NCBI GenBank assembly: GCA_913061265.1
Contig: CAJXVS010000002.1
Coordinates: 248,001-312,000, forward strand
Source of the DNA: an uncultured Halobacteriovorax sp.
Lineage (GTDB): Bacteria; Bdellovibrionota; Bacteriovoracia; Bacteriovoracales; Bacteriovoracaceae
Reading direction: 5' to 3'
Length of the DNA: 64,000 nt
The notes beneath the pieces are model-generated. The model made no database searches and was not told the DNA's origin. It saw only the letters and a list, made by a program, of their open reading frames with translations. Numbering within the stretch: position 1 is the stretch's first letter; each line of letters opens with the position of its first letter. Positions 48,542 to 57,946 of this stretch are shown in pieces. The translations under genes were made by a program, and so were the position numbers.

Positions 48542-49759
48542 ATGTTGATCCAGTACAATGAAAAACGTGAATGGTTGTATGTTCTTCTTTTGGCCATGGT
48601 TCAGTTTATCCACTTAGTAGACTTTGTTATTATCATGCCTCTTGGCCCGCGTTTTATGAGTGACTTTCAAATCTCTCCTACTCAATTTGCTAGCTTAGTT
48701 TCCTCTTATAATTTTGCCGCTGGAACTTCGGCGATCCTTCTTGGCACTTTCGCTGATAAGTTCGATAGAAAGAAGCTCCTTGTTTTAATGGCCTTTGGTC
48801 TCGGGCTTGGGACTGTCCTTTGCGGAATGGCCGATAGTTTTGCAACCTTGATAACGGCTAGAATATTAGCCGGTTCTTTTGGAGGCATGGTTGGGGCTTT
48901 GATCTTGGCCATTGTGGCTGATATTGTTCCCTACGAAAGAAGAGGAAAGGCCATGGGAGTTTTGATGACGGCCTTCTCTGTAGCAAGTGTAGTTGGTCTC
49001 CCAATAGGTCTTCTCATCGCGGATACCTACGGATGGGAAACCTGTTTCTTTGTTATTTCAGGAATTGTCTTTTTGATCACTTTTATAATTGCCGTTAGTT
49101 TTCCTAATTTAACTTCAAATGAAAAGGGTATCGGTGGGTTTAAAGTCATCAAAAGGTACTATGAATTTGTCTTTGTAAAAGGTTACGGCCTCTCTTTTAT
49201 CTTTATCTTTTCAGTTTCCATGAGCATGTTCATGATCATCCCTTTTCTTGCTCCTTACGCTGTTAAGAATATGGGAATAGCTGTTGAAGAGATTAAGTAT
49301 ATGTACTTGGCCGGTGGCCTCTGCACTATCTTGACCGCGCGCTTTATTGGAGTTCTAACCGATAAGTGGGGAGCCTTAAATAGCTATGTCCTAGTTGCTG
49401 TAGTTTCGATTGCTCCCATCTTGCTTTATACAAACGCAGGCCCCATGTCCTTATTGCCTTATTTATTAATAGGATCATTCTTTATGATCATGGTTAGCGG
49501 TAGGATGATCCCTTGCATGACCTTGATTAGTGCCGTACCAAGCTCTGAGGAGCGAGGTGGTTATATGGGAGTTGTGAACTCCTTACGTGCCTTTGGTTCG
49601 GCGAGCGCTACGTTTATCGGTGGCTATATTATCAGTGAATCGGCCACGGGGCAGTTGGTTGGTTTCTCCAGAGCTGGGCTGCTTGCCATAAGTGTGACCT
49701 TACTCTCTTGCGCTCTAGGCTACTTATTGGCCAAGAAGATCTCTTTTGAGTCTAATTAA
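48542..49759 (+). CDS. MFS transporter (drug-efflux-like)
   Basis: The 405 residues form twelve membrane helices. The first half has the MFS motif between helices 2 and 3 (GTFADKFDRKKLLVLMAFGL) and LGLGTVLCGMADSFATLITA. The antiporter motif C-type region GLPIGLLIADTYGWETCFFV is consistent with DHA1-type efflux. Substrates cannot be read from sequence. AGGAG is near ATG 48542; TTG 48545 is better spaced. The dispersed repeat is upstream. Its end overlaps the convergent gene by 8 bp. Confidence 0.92.
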   Translation: MLIQYNEKREWLYVLLLAMVQFIHLVDFVIIMPLGPRFMSDFQISPTQFASLVSSYNFAAGTSAILLGTFADKFDRKKLLVLMAFGLGLGTVLCGMADSFATLITARILAGSFGGMVGALILAIVADIVPYERRGKAMGVLMTAFSVASVVGLPIGLLIADTYGWETCFFVISGIVFLITFIIAVSFPNLTSNEKGIGGFKVIKRYYEFVFVKGYGLSFIFIFSVSMSMFMIIPFLAPYAVKNMGIAVEEIKYMYLAGGLCTILTARFIGVLTDKWGALNSYVLVAVVSIAPILLYTNAGPMSLLPYLLIGSFFMIMVSGRMIPCMTLISAVPSSEERGGYMGVVNSLRAFGSASATFIGGYIISESATGQLVGFSRAGLLAISVTLLSCALGYLLAKKISFESN

Positions 49760-50984
49760 AAGAGGCCAGGTTTCCATACCAATATTGATTCTTTGAATAG
49801 AGAGAGCTGGCCTTTAACTTCTTAGAATTCGCTTTAGCTACAAAGTCATCAGTCCATTTTTTGATTTTTGCCTTTGCGCTCTCTCTTTCTTTAGATAATG
49901 AGAAATCATCTTTGTTAATCTTTCCATAAGCATCTCTAACTCTATAATCAACGCTCTTTCTCTTATAGGAGTTCACACTCTCGAGGAGGGCCTTAGAGTT
50001 CTTATAGACATACTCTAGATCCATAGAAGTTATGACAATCTTGATTAACTTATTCATCTCTCTAATCTCAGTATTAGCTTTTAGCTTAATCCTCTTAAGG
50101 TCAGATTTATCTAGGACTTTGAAATTTTGATATATAAGGGGCTCACTAAAAGACAGACACTTCAGCTCTCCCATTGCGAGTAGGTAATCTCTGTCTTGGT
50201 TAACCTTGAACCTCGAATTGTCCTTTGGAGGAGTGGTAAAATTTATTCCTTTTGCAAACTTCATAAAATTAGAAACACCTTCTTTCTTGGCCTTACGGTT
50301 AGAATTGAAATGCTTGATATGGCGTTTTTCATTCTCTGTATGGTAGCGCTTGATCTCTTTAATAAGGTAGTTGATATCATTACTTGAGAGGGCCTTAGAA
50401 CTCAGGGCCTGTAACATCACTTTCTCCGTAATCTTTAGTCTCATCTTCTCTTCGTCAGTGGCAGCGAACTTCTTCTTTGCTTCAAAGACTTTTGCATGAA
50501 TATGATTGAGGAACATCTCTTCTACAGTTCCAGGGAAAGGGTTAGCATCGTTATCAAAGTTATTGATCTGTTTGACGGACTCTGGAAATCTTTTCGTTTC
50601 TAGTAACTTCTTTCTAAAATCTCTGTTTATTTGATATTTTGCTGCTTCGTAGACTTTATAGTTAGCTTCAGTCTTTACCCGCACTTTTGCTTTCTCTTTT
50701 TTATAAAGTGAGCTCATCTCGCCCTGCTTTTTTTGCCAAGTATATTTAAAGTGCCCATACCACTCTTTGGAATTCTTAAAGTCGGTTTTTGAAGCCATTT
50801 TTTTATCCATGGCCTGGAATTGTTTTAAAGCTTTTCTAATTTGTGTCTTTTGTTTCTCTGGTAGGTTTGGGTTTTCAAGCATCTTCTTAAAGGCATCAAT
50901 TTGCTCGTTGGCCAACAACGGGCTTGATACAAAGCTTAGGCTTAGAAAAACGAAAAACAGGAACTTAGTGAGAGATCGAAGCAT
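49752..50984 (-). CDS. Secreted Lys-rich helical protein, unknown function
   Basis: The protein has 410 residues with a signal peptide (MLRSLTKFLFFVFLSLSFVS). The mature part is almost entirely charged helices rich in Lys, Asn and Glu, with one Cys, and resembles other large periplasmic unknowns of this genome. ATG 50984 is chosen because GGAGGGCT lies just ahead; a frame open from 51002 adds six residues. No family assigned. Confidence 0.72.
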   Translation of the reverse strand: MLRSLTKFLFFVFLSLSFVSSPLLANEQIDAFKKMLENPNLPEKQKTQIRKALKQFQAMDKKMASKTDFKNSKEWYGHFKYTWQKKQGEMSSLYKKEKAKVRVKTEANYKVYEAAKYQINRDFRKKLLETKRFPESVKQINNFDNDANPFPGTVEEMFLNHIHAKVFEAKKKFAATDEEKMRLKITEKVMLQALSSKALSSNDINYLIKEIKRYHTENEKRHIKHFNSNRKAKKEGVSNFMKFAKGINFTTPPKDNSRFKVNQDRDYLLAMGELKCLSFSEPLIYQNFKVLDKSDLKRIKLKANTEIREMNKLIKIVITSMDLEYVYKNSKALLESVNSYKRKSVDYRVRDAYGKINKDDFSLSKERESAKAKIKKWTDDFVAKANSKKLKASSLYSKNQYWYGNLASFN

Positions 50985-51151
50985 TAGCCCTCCAAGAGGC
51001 ATTTTAAAGAAATAGTTATGAGATTTATTATAGTTTAATTGTCAGCTAATTATAGCTGGAAGATCATTCCGTTTTTACGAAATTGTCACTCGGTGTTAGG
51101 GAAAATGACTTATTTACTGTTAGTCTTATGGAGACATAAAAGGAAGATGAT

Positions 51152-51694
51152 ATGGATGAAATGAATAAGGTATTAGATTTTTGGTTTAAGGAACTAGAAC
51201 CAAAAGATTGGTATAAAAAAGATGATGATCTAGATAAAAAGATCTTAGATAACTTCTTAGGGACTTATGAAAAAGCAGTAAGAGGAGAACTCTTTTCTTG
51301 GAGAAAAAGCATTGAGGGACGTCTCGCAGAGATCCTTGTTCTTGATCAATTTTCGCGAAATATTTTTCGAGGGGACAGGCGCGCCTTTGAATTTGATTCT
51401 CTTGCTCTAATGCTCTCACAAGAGGCGAGCCGCATGAAGGAAGCCAAAGAATTAGAAACGATAAAAAAAGCCTTCTTATACATGCCCTTTATGCATAGTG
51501 AATCTCAACTGGTGCACGAAGAGGCTGTAAAGCTTTTTTCTGAATCTGGCCTAGAAGGAAGCTTAGACTTTGAGTTTAAACATAAGGAGATCATCGATGA
51601 ATTTGGAAGGTATCCTCACCGCAATGAAATCCTAGGGAGAAGATCAACCCCTGAAGAAATTGAATTCTTAAAAGGTCCGGGGTCTTCATTTTGA
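51152..51694 (+). CDS. DUF924 family protein
   Basis: This 180-residue protein matches DUF924: VLDFWFKELEPKDWYKKDDD, GRLAEILVLDQFSRNIFRGD, then an AFEFDSLALMLSQEAS helix and FLYMPFMHSESQLVHEEAV. The conserved DQFxRNxFRG and FxPFEHxE-like motifs are present. DUF924 proteins are helical with no proven role. The next gene starts within its stop (TTGA), so the two are coupled. AAGGAAG precedes the ATG. Confidence 0.92.
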   Translation: MDEMNKVLDFWFKELEPKDWYKKDDDLDKKILDNFLGTYEKAVRGELFSWRKSIEGRLAEILVLDQFSRNIFRGDRRAFEFDSLALMLSQEASRMKEAKELETIKKAFLYMPFMHSESQLVHEEAVKLFSESGLEGSLDFEFKHKEIIDEFGRYPHRNEILGRRSTPEEIEFLKGPGSSF

Positions 51695-52506
51695 ACAATA
51701 AACCTATCAAAATAAAGAAAATGGGAAGTTTCTTAGAGTTGGGTGTTGATGGCTTTGTGAAATCAATTGATGCCAAGATTCCTCTTCAAAATTCTTGGAG
51801 TAAGGTTGTTGATAGAACCATCGAATTTTATAAAAAAGAGATAGGCCCAGAGCTTCACTCTGTTTATATAAGAGGAAGCGCAGCAAAAGCAGAGGCGGTT
51901 GAATACATCTCTGATCTTGACAGCTTTGCTGTGACAAGAATTGAAGTTGGAGATGAACCGCGCTCGATGGATGAATTTGAAAAGGGAATTAAAGAAGACT
52001 TTCCTTTTTGTAACCATGTAGAAATCTCTGTTATCTCTTTAGAGCAATTAAGAGAAACTCCGCCAAAGAGAAACCGCTCAATCTGGGAAGAACTTATCAA
52101 GACCCAATCAAGATGTGTCTTTGGTGAAGACCTCTCTGACTCTATAGAGCCTTTTCTTTTAGAAGACATGCTGGGGCATTCTCTCTATCTTGATGATGAA
52201 GTAAGAAATAAACTCCCTTCATATATCGAAGAAGATAAAGATGATCCAGAGGAGCTTAAGTCAAACTGCGTTTGGATCATGAGGCGGATTCTTCGAGGGG
52301 CCTTTGATCTTGTTATGGTTAATGAAGGCAAATTCACAAGGGACCTCTATCTTTGTTATGAGGTCGTTTCAAGAATATACCCAGACAAAGAAGCATCAAT
52401 GCGGAAGGCCCTAGATCTATCTCTTAACCCCTCACCTGAGACAAAAGAATGGATGCCCTTGGTCTTAGAGCTAAACGAGTGGATAAACTCTAAGAGAACA
52501 ACTTAA
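51691..52506 (+). CDS. Nucleotidyltransferase-domain protein
   Basis: This 271-residue protein starts at TTG 51691 inside the DUF924 stop. Residues 47-90 carry a nucleotidyltransferase site: VYIRGSAAKAEAVEYISDLD, with GS and the DLD metal pair. A helical C-terminal part follows (LKSNCVWIMRRILRGAFDLV), like aminoglycoside or MNT-type transferases. It may modify a small molecule or a protein. The substrate is unknown. Confidence 0.82.
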   Translation: MNNKPIKIKKMGSFLELGVDGFVKSIDAKIPLQNSWSKVVDRTIEFYKKEIGPELHSVYIRGSAAKAEAVEYISDLDSFAVTRIEVGDEPRSMDEFEKGIKEDFPFCNHVEISVISLEQLRETPPKRNRSIWEELIKTQSRCVFGEDLSDSIEPFLLEDMLGHSLYLDDEVRNKLPSYIEEDKDDPEELKSNCVWIMRRILRGAFDLVMVNEGKFTRDLYLCYEVVSRIYPDKEASMRKALDLSLNPSPETKEWMPLVLELNEWINSKRTT

Positions 52507-52598
52507 CTCTTTGAAATTATGTTATCAGCTTCTTGATGTAGGCCAATATTATCTCAAACTTACTTAATTATCTGTGCCGGCTGGGGTAACGTGCTGTC

Positions 52599-54461
52599 AT
52601 GCAAAAAATAACACTCTTAGTTCTTATCCTCCTCTCAACTCAGGCCTTTGGGGCGAAGTTCTTTTATAAAGATAACTTCCTCACTTATTACAGCACTCAT
52701 GATTTCTCTAAGAGAAATTCAGAAGTCTCAAGGCTCGTCATTGTTGTTCACGGCGCTCTTCGAAACGGAGATGAGTATTTCGCTGATACTGTGATCGCGG
52801 CTAAGAAGCATGGAGTAGAAAAGCGAACCATGATCGTGGCGCCACATTTTAGAAGAGAGTCTGATCAAAGGCTTAGTGGAGAGATCTATTATGGAAACCG
52901 CTGGAATACAAAATGGAAGTATGGATATAAGAGTCAAGATAGTGATTCTGTAAGCTCATTTACTTTACTTGATACGATGATCTTAGAACTTGAAGAATCA
53001 AAACTCTTTCCTAATCTAAAGACTATAGTGATCACAGGTCATAGCGCCGGCGGTCAGTTCACTCAGCGCTATGCTATTGGTTCTAAGATCAACTCAAAAG
53101 TTAAAGCAGAGGTTGAGTTTGTTCCAAGCAATCCAAGTTCATATATGTTCTTAGATGAGGCGAGATTCACTTTTAATAAAGGGAACTTTGAGCTTCAAGA
53201 AAATTTTGAAGATTGCCAAGAGTATAATCATTATATCTATGGCCCTATTGACCGGGCGAGATACCTAAGCCGTTATTCAGTTAAGTCTTTAAAGAAGATC
53301 TTCAATTCAAATAGGTTAACTTATCTCATGAGTGAAGAAGATAAAGGAACTGATAGCCTGGACCGTAGCTGTGAAGCTATGTTGCAGGGGAAGAACCGCT
53401 TTGAGCGGGCAAAGAACTTTTGGCATTACGATAAGAAGGTTTTAGGGGGAGAGAATCATAGCTTTATCTCAATTCCAAAGATCGGTCATGAGCATATTGA
53501 CGTCTATGAAAGTAAAGAGGCTGGAGAAGTAATCTTTGGTCTAAAAAAGAGAAAGCATTCAAGTTATCTCTATAATAAAATAGGTAATTCTAAAGATGTA
53601 GAGGCGAGTTCTAAAGAGCTCTATCTCTTATTAGGTGGAGCCAAGAATGAATCGGTAGGCTTTACCAAATTTCTAGAAGCCGCAGGCGGGGGAGATGTAC
53701 TCGTCATCTCTGCAAAACCAGAATTGAACCAACGCTATACACATGACCTTTGGAATATGGCAGAGACGGGCAAGGTCCCTGTCGATAGCATTGAGACCAT
53801 TTCTTTTCTAACTAAAGAAGCTGGAGATCAGGCCTTTATCATTAATAAGATTAAAAAAGCCGAAGCCATCTTTTTTACCGGAGGGGATCAGTCTCGTTAC
53901 CTTTTAAGAATTAAAGGCACGAAGGCCCATAAGGCCCTCCTTAAGAAAGTCCGTTTAGGAGTACCCATTGCTGGTACCTCAGCTGGATTAGCCGTCATGG
54001 GAGAGTATATCTTCTCTGCCTTAAAGGGCGGTCTTTCTAGTTCTTATGTGCTTAAGAACCCGCACGCTGGTGAGATCACTATTGATTCAAGCTTCTTAGG
54101 AATCGATCTCTTGAAAGGCTTAATCACAGACACGCACTATATGAATAGAAACCGAGAAGGAAGACTTCTTGGGTTTATGTTTCGTACCCAATTTGATTAT
54201 AAACTCTCTACTCTTTACGGAGTAGGAATTGATGAACAAAGCTCATTAACTATCTCTAAAGAAGGGATGGTCTCTATAGGGGGAGTTCATTTTTATAAAA
54301 AGCCTGGTGGACCCATTCCTCTGAATCAAGATGAATCCTTAAATTATGGGCCTATTTTGAAAAAGACGTTACTCCCCAAATATCAATATCCTCAGTTTAA
54401 GAATATTGAGTTTAATGAAGTAGTCAGTGTCATAGAGGGCGCCGTTAAAGAAGGACTTTAA
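52599..54461 (+). CDS. Secreted alpha/beta-hydrolase fused to a cyanophycinase-like (S51) peptidase
   Basis: This 620-residue protein has a signal peptide (MQKITLLVLILLSTQAFGAK). Residues 20-320 are an alpha/beta-hydrolase with VVHGALRNGDEYFADTVI and a nucleophile Ser149 in TGHSAGGQFT. From about 340 it is a peptidase S51/cyanophycinase domain: ELYLLLGGAKNESVGFTKFL, FFTGGDQSRYLL, then the catalytic Ser461 in IAGTSAGLAVMG. Cyanophycinase degrades beta-Asp-Arg polymers; the fused hydrolase is unusual. It is likely exported. No Shine-Dalgarno is visible. Confidence 0.83.
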   Translation: MQKITLLVLILLSTQAFGAKFFYKDNFLTYYSTHDFSKRNSEVSRLVIVVHGALRNGDEYFADTVIAAKKHGVEKRTMIVAPHFRRESDQRLSGEIYYGNRWNTKWKYGYKSQDSDSVSSFTLLDTMILELEESKLFPNLKTIVITGHSAGGQFTQRYAIGSKINSKVKAEVEFVPSNPSSYMFLDEARFTFNKGNFELQENFEDCQEYNHYIYGPIDRARYLSRYSVKSLKKIFNSNRLTYLMSEEDKGTDSLDRSCEAMLQGKNRFERAKNFWHYDKKVLGGENHSFISIPKIGHEHIDVYESKEAGEVIFGLKKRKHSSYLYNKIGNSKDVEASSKELYLLLGGAKNESVGFTKFLEAAGGGDVLVISAKPELNQRYTHDLWNMAETGKVPVDSIETISFLTKEAGDQAFIINKIKKAEAIFFTGGDQSRYLLRIKGTKAHKALLKKVRLGVPIAGTSAGLAVMGEYIFSALKGGLSSSYVLKNPHAGEITIDSSFLGIDLLKGLITDTHYMNRNREGRLLGFMFRTQFDYKLSTLYGVGIDEQSSLTISKEGMVSIGGVHFYKKPGGPIPLNQDESLNYGPILKKTLLPKYQYPQFKNIEFNEVVSVIEGAVKEGL

Positions 54462-55306
54462 AGCTTTAGGCCTTTAAAGTCTTCAAAGCTATGACGCTCA
54501 ACTAGTCTTTCGTTCTCTTCGCCCCATGAGCGGTTCACAATTCGTCCTCTCTTTACAGCAGGTCTCGATGCCACTTGAGCGGCCCAACGTTTGAGGTTCT
54601 TATAAGAGTCTACCTCTAAGAATTCTCCCGCTTCGTAGAGCTTGCCTTCAATTAAGGCGCCATACCAAGGATAGATAGCAATATCGGCGATGCTGTATTC
54701 AGATCCGGCCATAAAGTCTCGCTTTTCTAAATTCTTATCAAGGACGTCTAACTGTCTCTTAGTTTCCATCGTAAAGCGGTCAATACAATATTCAAACTTC
54801 TCTGGAGCGTAGGCATAGAAGTGGCCAAAGCCTCCTCCTAAATAAGGAGCGCTTCCCATTTGCCAGAAAAGCCAGTTCATAACTTCTGCTCTTCCTTCAG
54901 GATCTTTTGGGAGAAAAGAATTAAATTTCTCTGCAAGATAGAGAAGCATAGACCCTGATTCAAAAAGATGAATCGGCTTTTCATTTGAATTATCAACAAG
55001 AGCAGGAATCTTTGAATTAGGATTAATTCCCACAAAGCCGCTAGAGAATTGTTCTCCTTCCATAATATTAATGATGAAGGCATCGTATTCTGCTTCTTTA
55101 ATCCCAAGTTCTAGGAGCTCTTCGAACATAATGGTTATCTTAACTCCATTTGGTGTTCCTAGTGAATAAAGCTGAAAGGGATGCTTCCCTGTGGGAAGAA
55201 CCTTTTCATGAGTAGGGCCTGAGATAGGACGGTTTATATTGCCAAACTTTCCCCCATCTTTAGGGATATGTTTCCAAACTTTCGGAGGCGTATAAGTATT
55301 TGTCAT
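54458..55306 (-). CDS. yghU: Glutathione transferase-type disulfide-bond oxidoreductase YghU
   Basis: This 282-residue protein matches YghU. N-terminal [20 protein letters not shown] leads to [20 protein letters not shown], then [11 protein letters not shown] of the GST thioredoxin domain and a helical C-terminal domain with [14 protein letters not shown]. YghU reduces disulfides and organic peroxides using glutathione. The start overlaps the hxlR stop (ATGA), so the two form an operon. Divergent genes are nfsB and pirin. Confidence 0.93.
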   Translation of the reverse strand: MTNTYTPPKVWKHIPKDGGKFGNINRPISGPTHEKVLPTGKHPFQLYSLGTPNGVKITIMFEELLELGIKEAEYDAFIINIMEGEQFSSGFVGINPNSKIPALVDNSNEKPIHLFESGSMLLYLAEKFNSFLPKDPEGRAEVMNWLFWQMGSAPYLGGGFGHFYAYAPEKFEYCIDRFTMETKRQLDVLDKNLEKRDFMAGSEYSIADIAIYPWYGALIEGKLYEAGEFLEVDSYKNLKRWAAQVASRPAVKRGRIVNRSWGEENERLVERHSFEDFKGLKL

Positions 55307-55638
55307 TTTTGATCCTTTTTCTTTTTAAGAATGTTCATGGCGTATTTCTCGCCCCATACTTTTAAATCTTGAAGTATAGGGTCTAGAGTTCTGCCTTTCT
55401 TTGTTAAACTGTATTCTACTTTCGGGGGAACTTCCGCATAGACCTCTCTATGAATAAGCCCCGAATCTTCTAAATCTCTAAGTTGTTTGGTAAGCATTCT
55501 TTGAGTCACATCTCCAACTCGCCTTTGTAGCTCGTTAAAGCGGACCGCTCCAGGGAGAAGATGATAGAGGATCACACTCTTCCATTTTCCACCAAATACA
55601 TCAATTGCTGCCTCTACAGGGCATTTGCCACCTTTCAT
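55303..55638 (-). CDS. HxlR-family transcriptional regulator
   Basis: This 111-residue winged-helix protein has [20 protein letters not shown], in which the conserved N-terminal Cys is redox-active in relatives such as YodB and QorR. It then has [20 protein letters not shown] and a wing with [18 protein letters not shown]. It is coupled to yghU and divergent from nfsB and pirin. It plausibly represses both units until electrophiles or quinones modify it. That control is inference. Confidence 0.92.
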   Translation of the reverse strand: MKGGKCPVEAAIDVFGGKWKSVILYHLLPGAVRFNELQRRVGDVTQRMLTKQLRDLEDSGLIHREVYAEVPPKVEYSLTKKGRTLDPILQDLKVWGEKYAMNILKKKKDQK

Positions 55639-55730
55639 TTTTACAGTATCCTTTTTGTGCCTATATGCCTTTAATGTGCGTACTTGCTAAAAATATCCTT
55701 AAGCGTAATATACACAAAAAGGAGATTAAA

Positions 55731-56384
55731 ATGAACTTAATTAATGCACTAGAGACGAGATATTCAACGAAAGCTTTTGATTCTCATAAGATAATCCCAG
55801 AAGAGATATGGTCACAAGTTGAAGCGGCCTTAAGGCTTAGCCCTTCAAGCACAAATGCTCAACCATGGCATTTTATCATTGCTTCGACTACCGAGGGAAA
55901 GAAGAGGCTGACAAAAGGAACTGAGGGACTGTACGCCTTTAATTCGCAAAAGATCTTAGACGCTTCTCATGTGGTTTTATTTTGCTCTAGAACAGATATG
56001 GACGAAGACTTCCTTCATCATATCTTAGAAAAAGAAGATAAAGATGGGCGCTATGCAACCCCTGAACTTAAAGAGATGATGGATGGCGGGAGAAAGATGT
56101 TTGTTAACCTGCATATTAATGAATTCAAAGACCTTCCTCATTGGCTTGAAAAACAAGTCTATCTAAATATTGGTAATTCTCTTCTAAGCGCCGCTGTTCT
56201 TGGTCTTGATGCTCTTCCTATGGAAGGTATTGATATTGAAGTTCTTAATAAAGAATTTAATTTAAAAGAACAAAAGTTAACAGCAGTAGCTGCTGTGTCT
56301 TTTGGTTATAAAACAGAAGATGATTTTAATGCTAAGATCCCAAAGTCTCGACTGGAGATGACTGATCTCGTGACTAGGATATAG
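55731..56384 (+). CDS. nfsB: Oxygen-insensitive nitroreductase NfsB-like
   Basis: This protein has 217 residues, the usual NfsB length. ALETRYSTKAFDSHKIIPEE at the N-terminus and RLSPSSTNAQPWHFIIAST are the FMN-binding motifs; GLDALPMEGIDIEVLNKEFN closes the fold. It reduces nitroaromatics and quinones by two electrons. ATG 55731 follows AAAAGGAG, so the upstream frame to 55605 is rejected. Pirin follows 11 bp later. Confidence 0.93.
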   Translation: MNLINALETRYSTKAFDSHKIIPEEIWSQVEAALRLSPSSTNAQPWHFIIASTTEGKKRLTKGTEGLYAFNSQKILDASHVVLFCSRTDMDEDFLHHILEKEDKDGRYATPELKEMMDGGRKMFVNLHINEFKDLPHWLEKQVYLNIGNSLLSAAVLGLDALPMEGIDIEVLNKEFNLKEQKLTAVAAVSFGYKTEDDFNAKIPKSRLEMTDLVTRI

Positions 56385-56395
56385 AAGAGGTTTAT

Positions 56396-57259
56396 ATGAG
56401 TGATAAAAAAGTAAAATTTAGTTTTAAAGTAGGTGACCGCCACTGGGTGGGAGACGGCTTTTATGTTCATGGTCTTTTAAGACCAACGGCGGAACTGAAT
56501 GATTATATCAGTCCCTTTATCTTGATGGACTACGCTTCTCCAAAAGAGTTCTCTCCTACAAGTGAACGCCTCGGAGTAGGGGAACATCCTCATAGGGGTT
56601 TTGAAACGGTCACTCTTAGTTATCAAGGAGAGGTAGAACACCGTGATTCTTCCGGTGGTGGAGGAGTTATTAAAGAAGGTGGGGTTCAATGGATGACCGC
56701 GGGAGCTGGTGTTGTCCATGATGAGTTTCACTCTACTGAGTTTTCTAAAAAAGGCGGAGTCTTTGAGATGGTTCAGCTTTGGGTGAATCTACCAGCGAAG
56801 GATAAGATGACTAAGCCTAAGTATCAAGGTGTTGATAATGAAGAGATACCAATGATTAAAATTGGGGATAAGAGTTCTCTGAGAATAATTGCTGGAGAGT
56901 TTGATAATCAAAAAGGACCGATCTCAACCTTTAGTGAGATCAACATGTTTGATCTTTTAAGTGAAGGAGAAGAACTTAATTTCTCATTGAAAGAAGATTC
57001 AAACACTATTGTTTTAGTGATGAAAGGAGAGGCTAAAGTCGGGGATCAATCCTTTGATGATCAAAGCATCCTGATCTTTGATAAAGGTGGAGACAATTTA
57101 AAGATTCAAGCCTCTAAAGATTTTAAAGCTCTTCTTCTTAATGGTGCCGCTCTTAACGAGCCAGTTGTGGCCAGAGGTCCTTTTGTTATGAATACAGAAG
57201 GGGAAATCAAGGAGGCCATGAGGGACTATCAAAGTGGGAAAATGGGGTCACTTAGTTGA
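56396..57259 (+). CDS. Pirin family protein
   Basis: This 287-residue bicupin has the N-terminal metal site in GEHPHRGFETVTL and EHRDSSGGGGVI, then TAGAGVVHDEFHS. These are the His and Glu ligands of pirin and YhhW-type quercetinases. The C-terminal cupin is degenerate as usual. Iron-dependent oxygenase activity on flavonoids or quinone-like compounds fits its nfsB/HxlR neighbourhood. AGAGG precedes the ATG. Confidence 0.93.
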   Translation: MSDKKVKFSFKVGDRHWVGDGFYVHGLLRPTAELNDYISPFILMDYASPKEFSPTSERLGVGEHPHRGFETVTLSYQGEVEHRDSSGGGGVIKEGGVQWMTAGAGVVHDEFHSTEFSKKGGVFEMVQLWVNLPAKDKMTKPKYQGVDNEEIPMIKIGDKSSLRIIAGEFDNQKGPISTFSEINMFDLLSEGEELNFSLKEDSNTIVLVMKGEAKVGDQSFDDQSILIFDKGGDNLKIQASKDFKALLLNGAALNEPVVARGPFVMNTEGEIKEAMRDYQSGKMGSLS

Positions 57260-57332
57260 ATGATTCCAGTGATTTAGCTATGTATAAGTTATGAACACAC
57301 CTAGTAAACTCTTCAATACCTCTGATTCTTTT

Positions 57333-57347
57333 ATACCTATTAGGTAT
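57333..57347. promoter_or_regulatory. Palindrome ATACCTATTAGGTAT
   Basis: A perfect 7+1+7 palindrome overlaps a TATGCT -10-like box (57345-57350), 33 bp before ATG 57381. A nearly identical copy is at 28784-28802. Probably a regulator site. Confidence 0.4.
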
Positions 57348-57380
57348 GCTTAGGATGATTCAAATCATCAGGAGCTTATA

Positions 57381-57761
57381 ATGAAGTCATTCTTATTTCT
57401 TATTCCATTGCTTGTTAGTTTTAACAGTTTTGCAGCTAACCCTGATTATAGCTGTCTAAAAGATAGTACTTTTACTTCTTCTTATAACAGCGACGGATCA
57501 GTTAACGCTAAAGATAAAAAAGGTCATGTTAAATTTGATCTTATGGCCGGCGGAAAATATGCCTTTCTCTCTGGTGTTGGTCCAAATAATCTCACTATAG
57601 CAAAAGAATTCTTTATGGTTTTTAAATACAACCTTAGTGTAGATGAATTTATCAGTACTGATGGAAACATATGGTTAGATGTTGATTGTGAAAATGATTA
57701 TATTGATATGCATGACCCGAGTATGAATGCCAAAGATGTAGAATTTACTAAAATAAAATAA
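57381..57761 (+). CDS. Small secreted protein, unknown function
   Basis: The 126 residues begin with a signal peptide (MKSFLFLIPLLVSFNSFAA). The mature part has two Cys (YSCLKDSTF and DVDCENDY), likely bridged, and short beta strands. AGGAG is seven bases before the ATG. It ends one base before the next start, so the two are coupled. An ATACCTATTAGGTAT palindrome lies in the promoter. No family recognised. Confidence 0.7.
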   Translation: MKSFLFLIPLLVSFNSFAANPDYSCLKDSTFTSSYNSDGSVNAKDKKGHVKFDLMAGGKYAFLSGVGPNNLTIAKEFFMVFKYNLSVDEFISTDGNIWLDVDCENDYIDMHDPSMNAKDVEFTKIK

Positions 57762-57762
57762 G

Positions 57763-57945
57763 ATGTTAAGTAAGGACGACGAAGGCTCATTGATCCTAGA
57801 GAAGCTAGCTGAAGCTGACTTGATCGATGAGTTCTATAAAGCAGTTGATTCAGATGACTTTTCTAAGATTGAAGAGCTCTTAAGCCTTGCTGGTGTAAGT
57901 GATTCTTCAATAGGATCAGTTATAAAGCAATTAGTAGAATCCTAA
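57763..57945 (+). CDS. Small acidic protein, unknown function
   Basis: The 60 residues form two or three acidic helices (EGSLILEKLAEADLIDEFYK, FSKIEELLSLAGVSDSSIGS). ATG 57763 begins one base after the previous stop. It is compact enough to be a real protein, but no family is assigned. A secreted protein is encoded upstream, so the pair is transcribed together while this one stays cytoplasmic. Confidence 0.6.
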   Translation: MLSKDDEGSLILEKLAEADLIDEFYKAVDSDDFSKIEELLSLAGVSDSSIGSVIKQLVES

Positions 57946-57946
57946 A

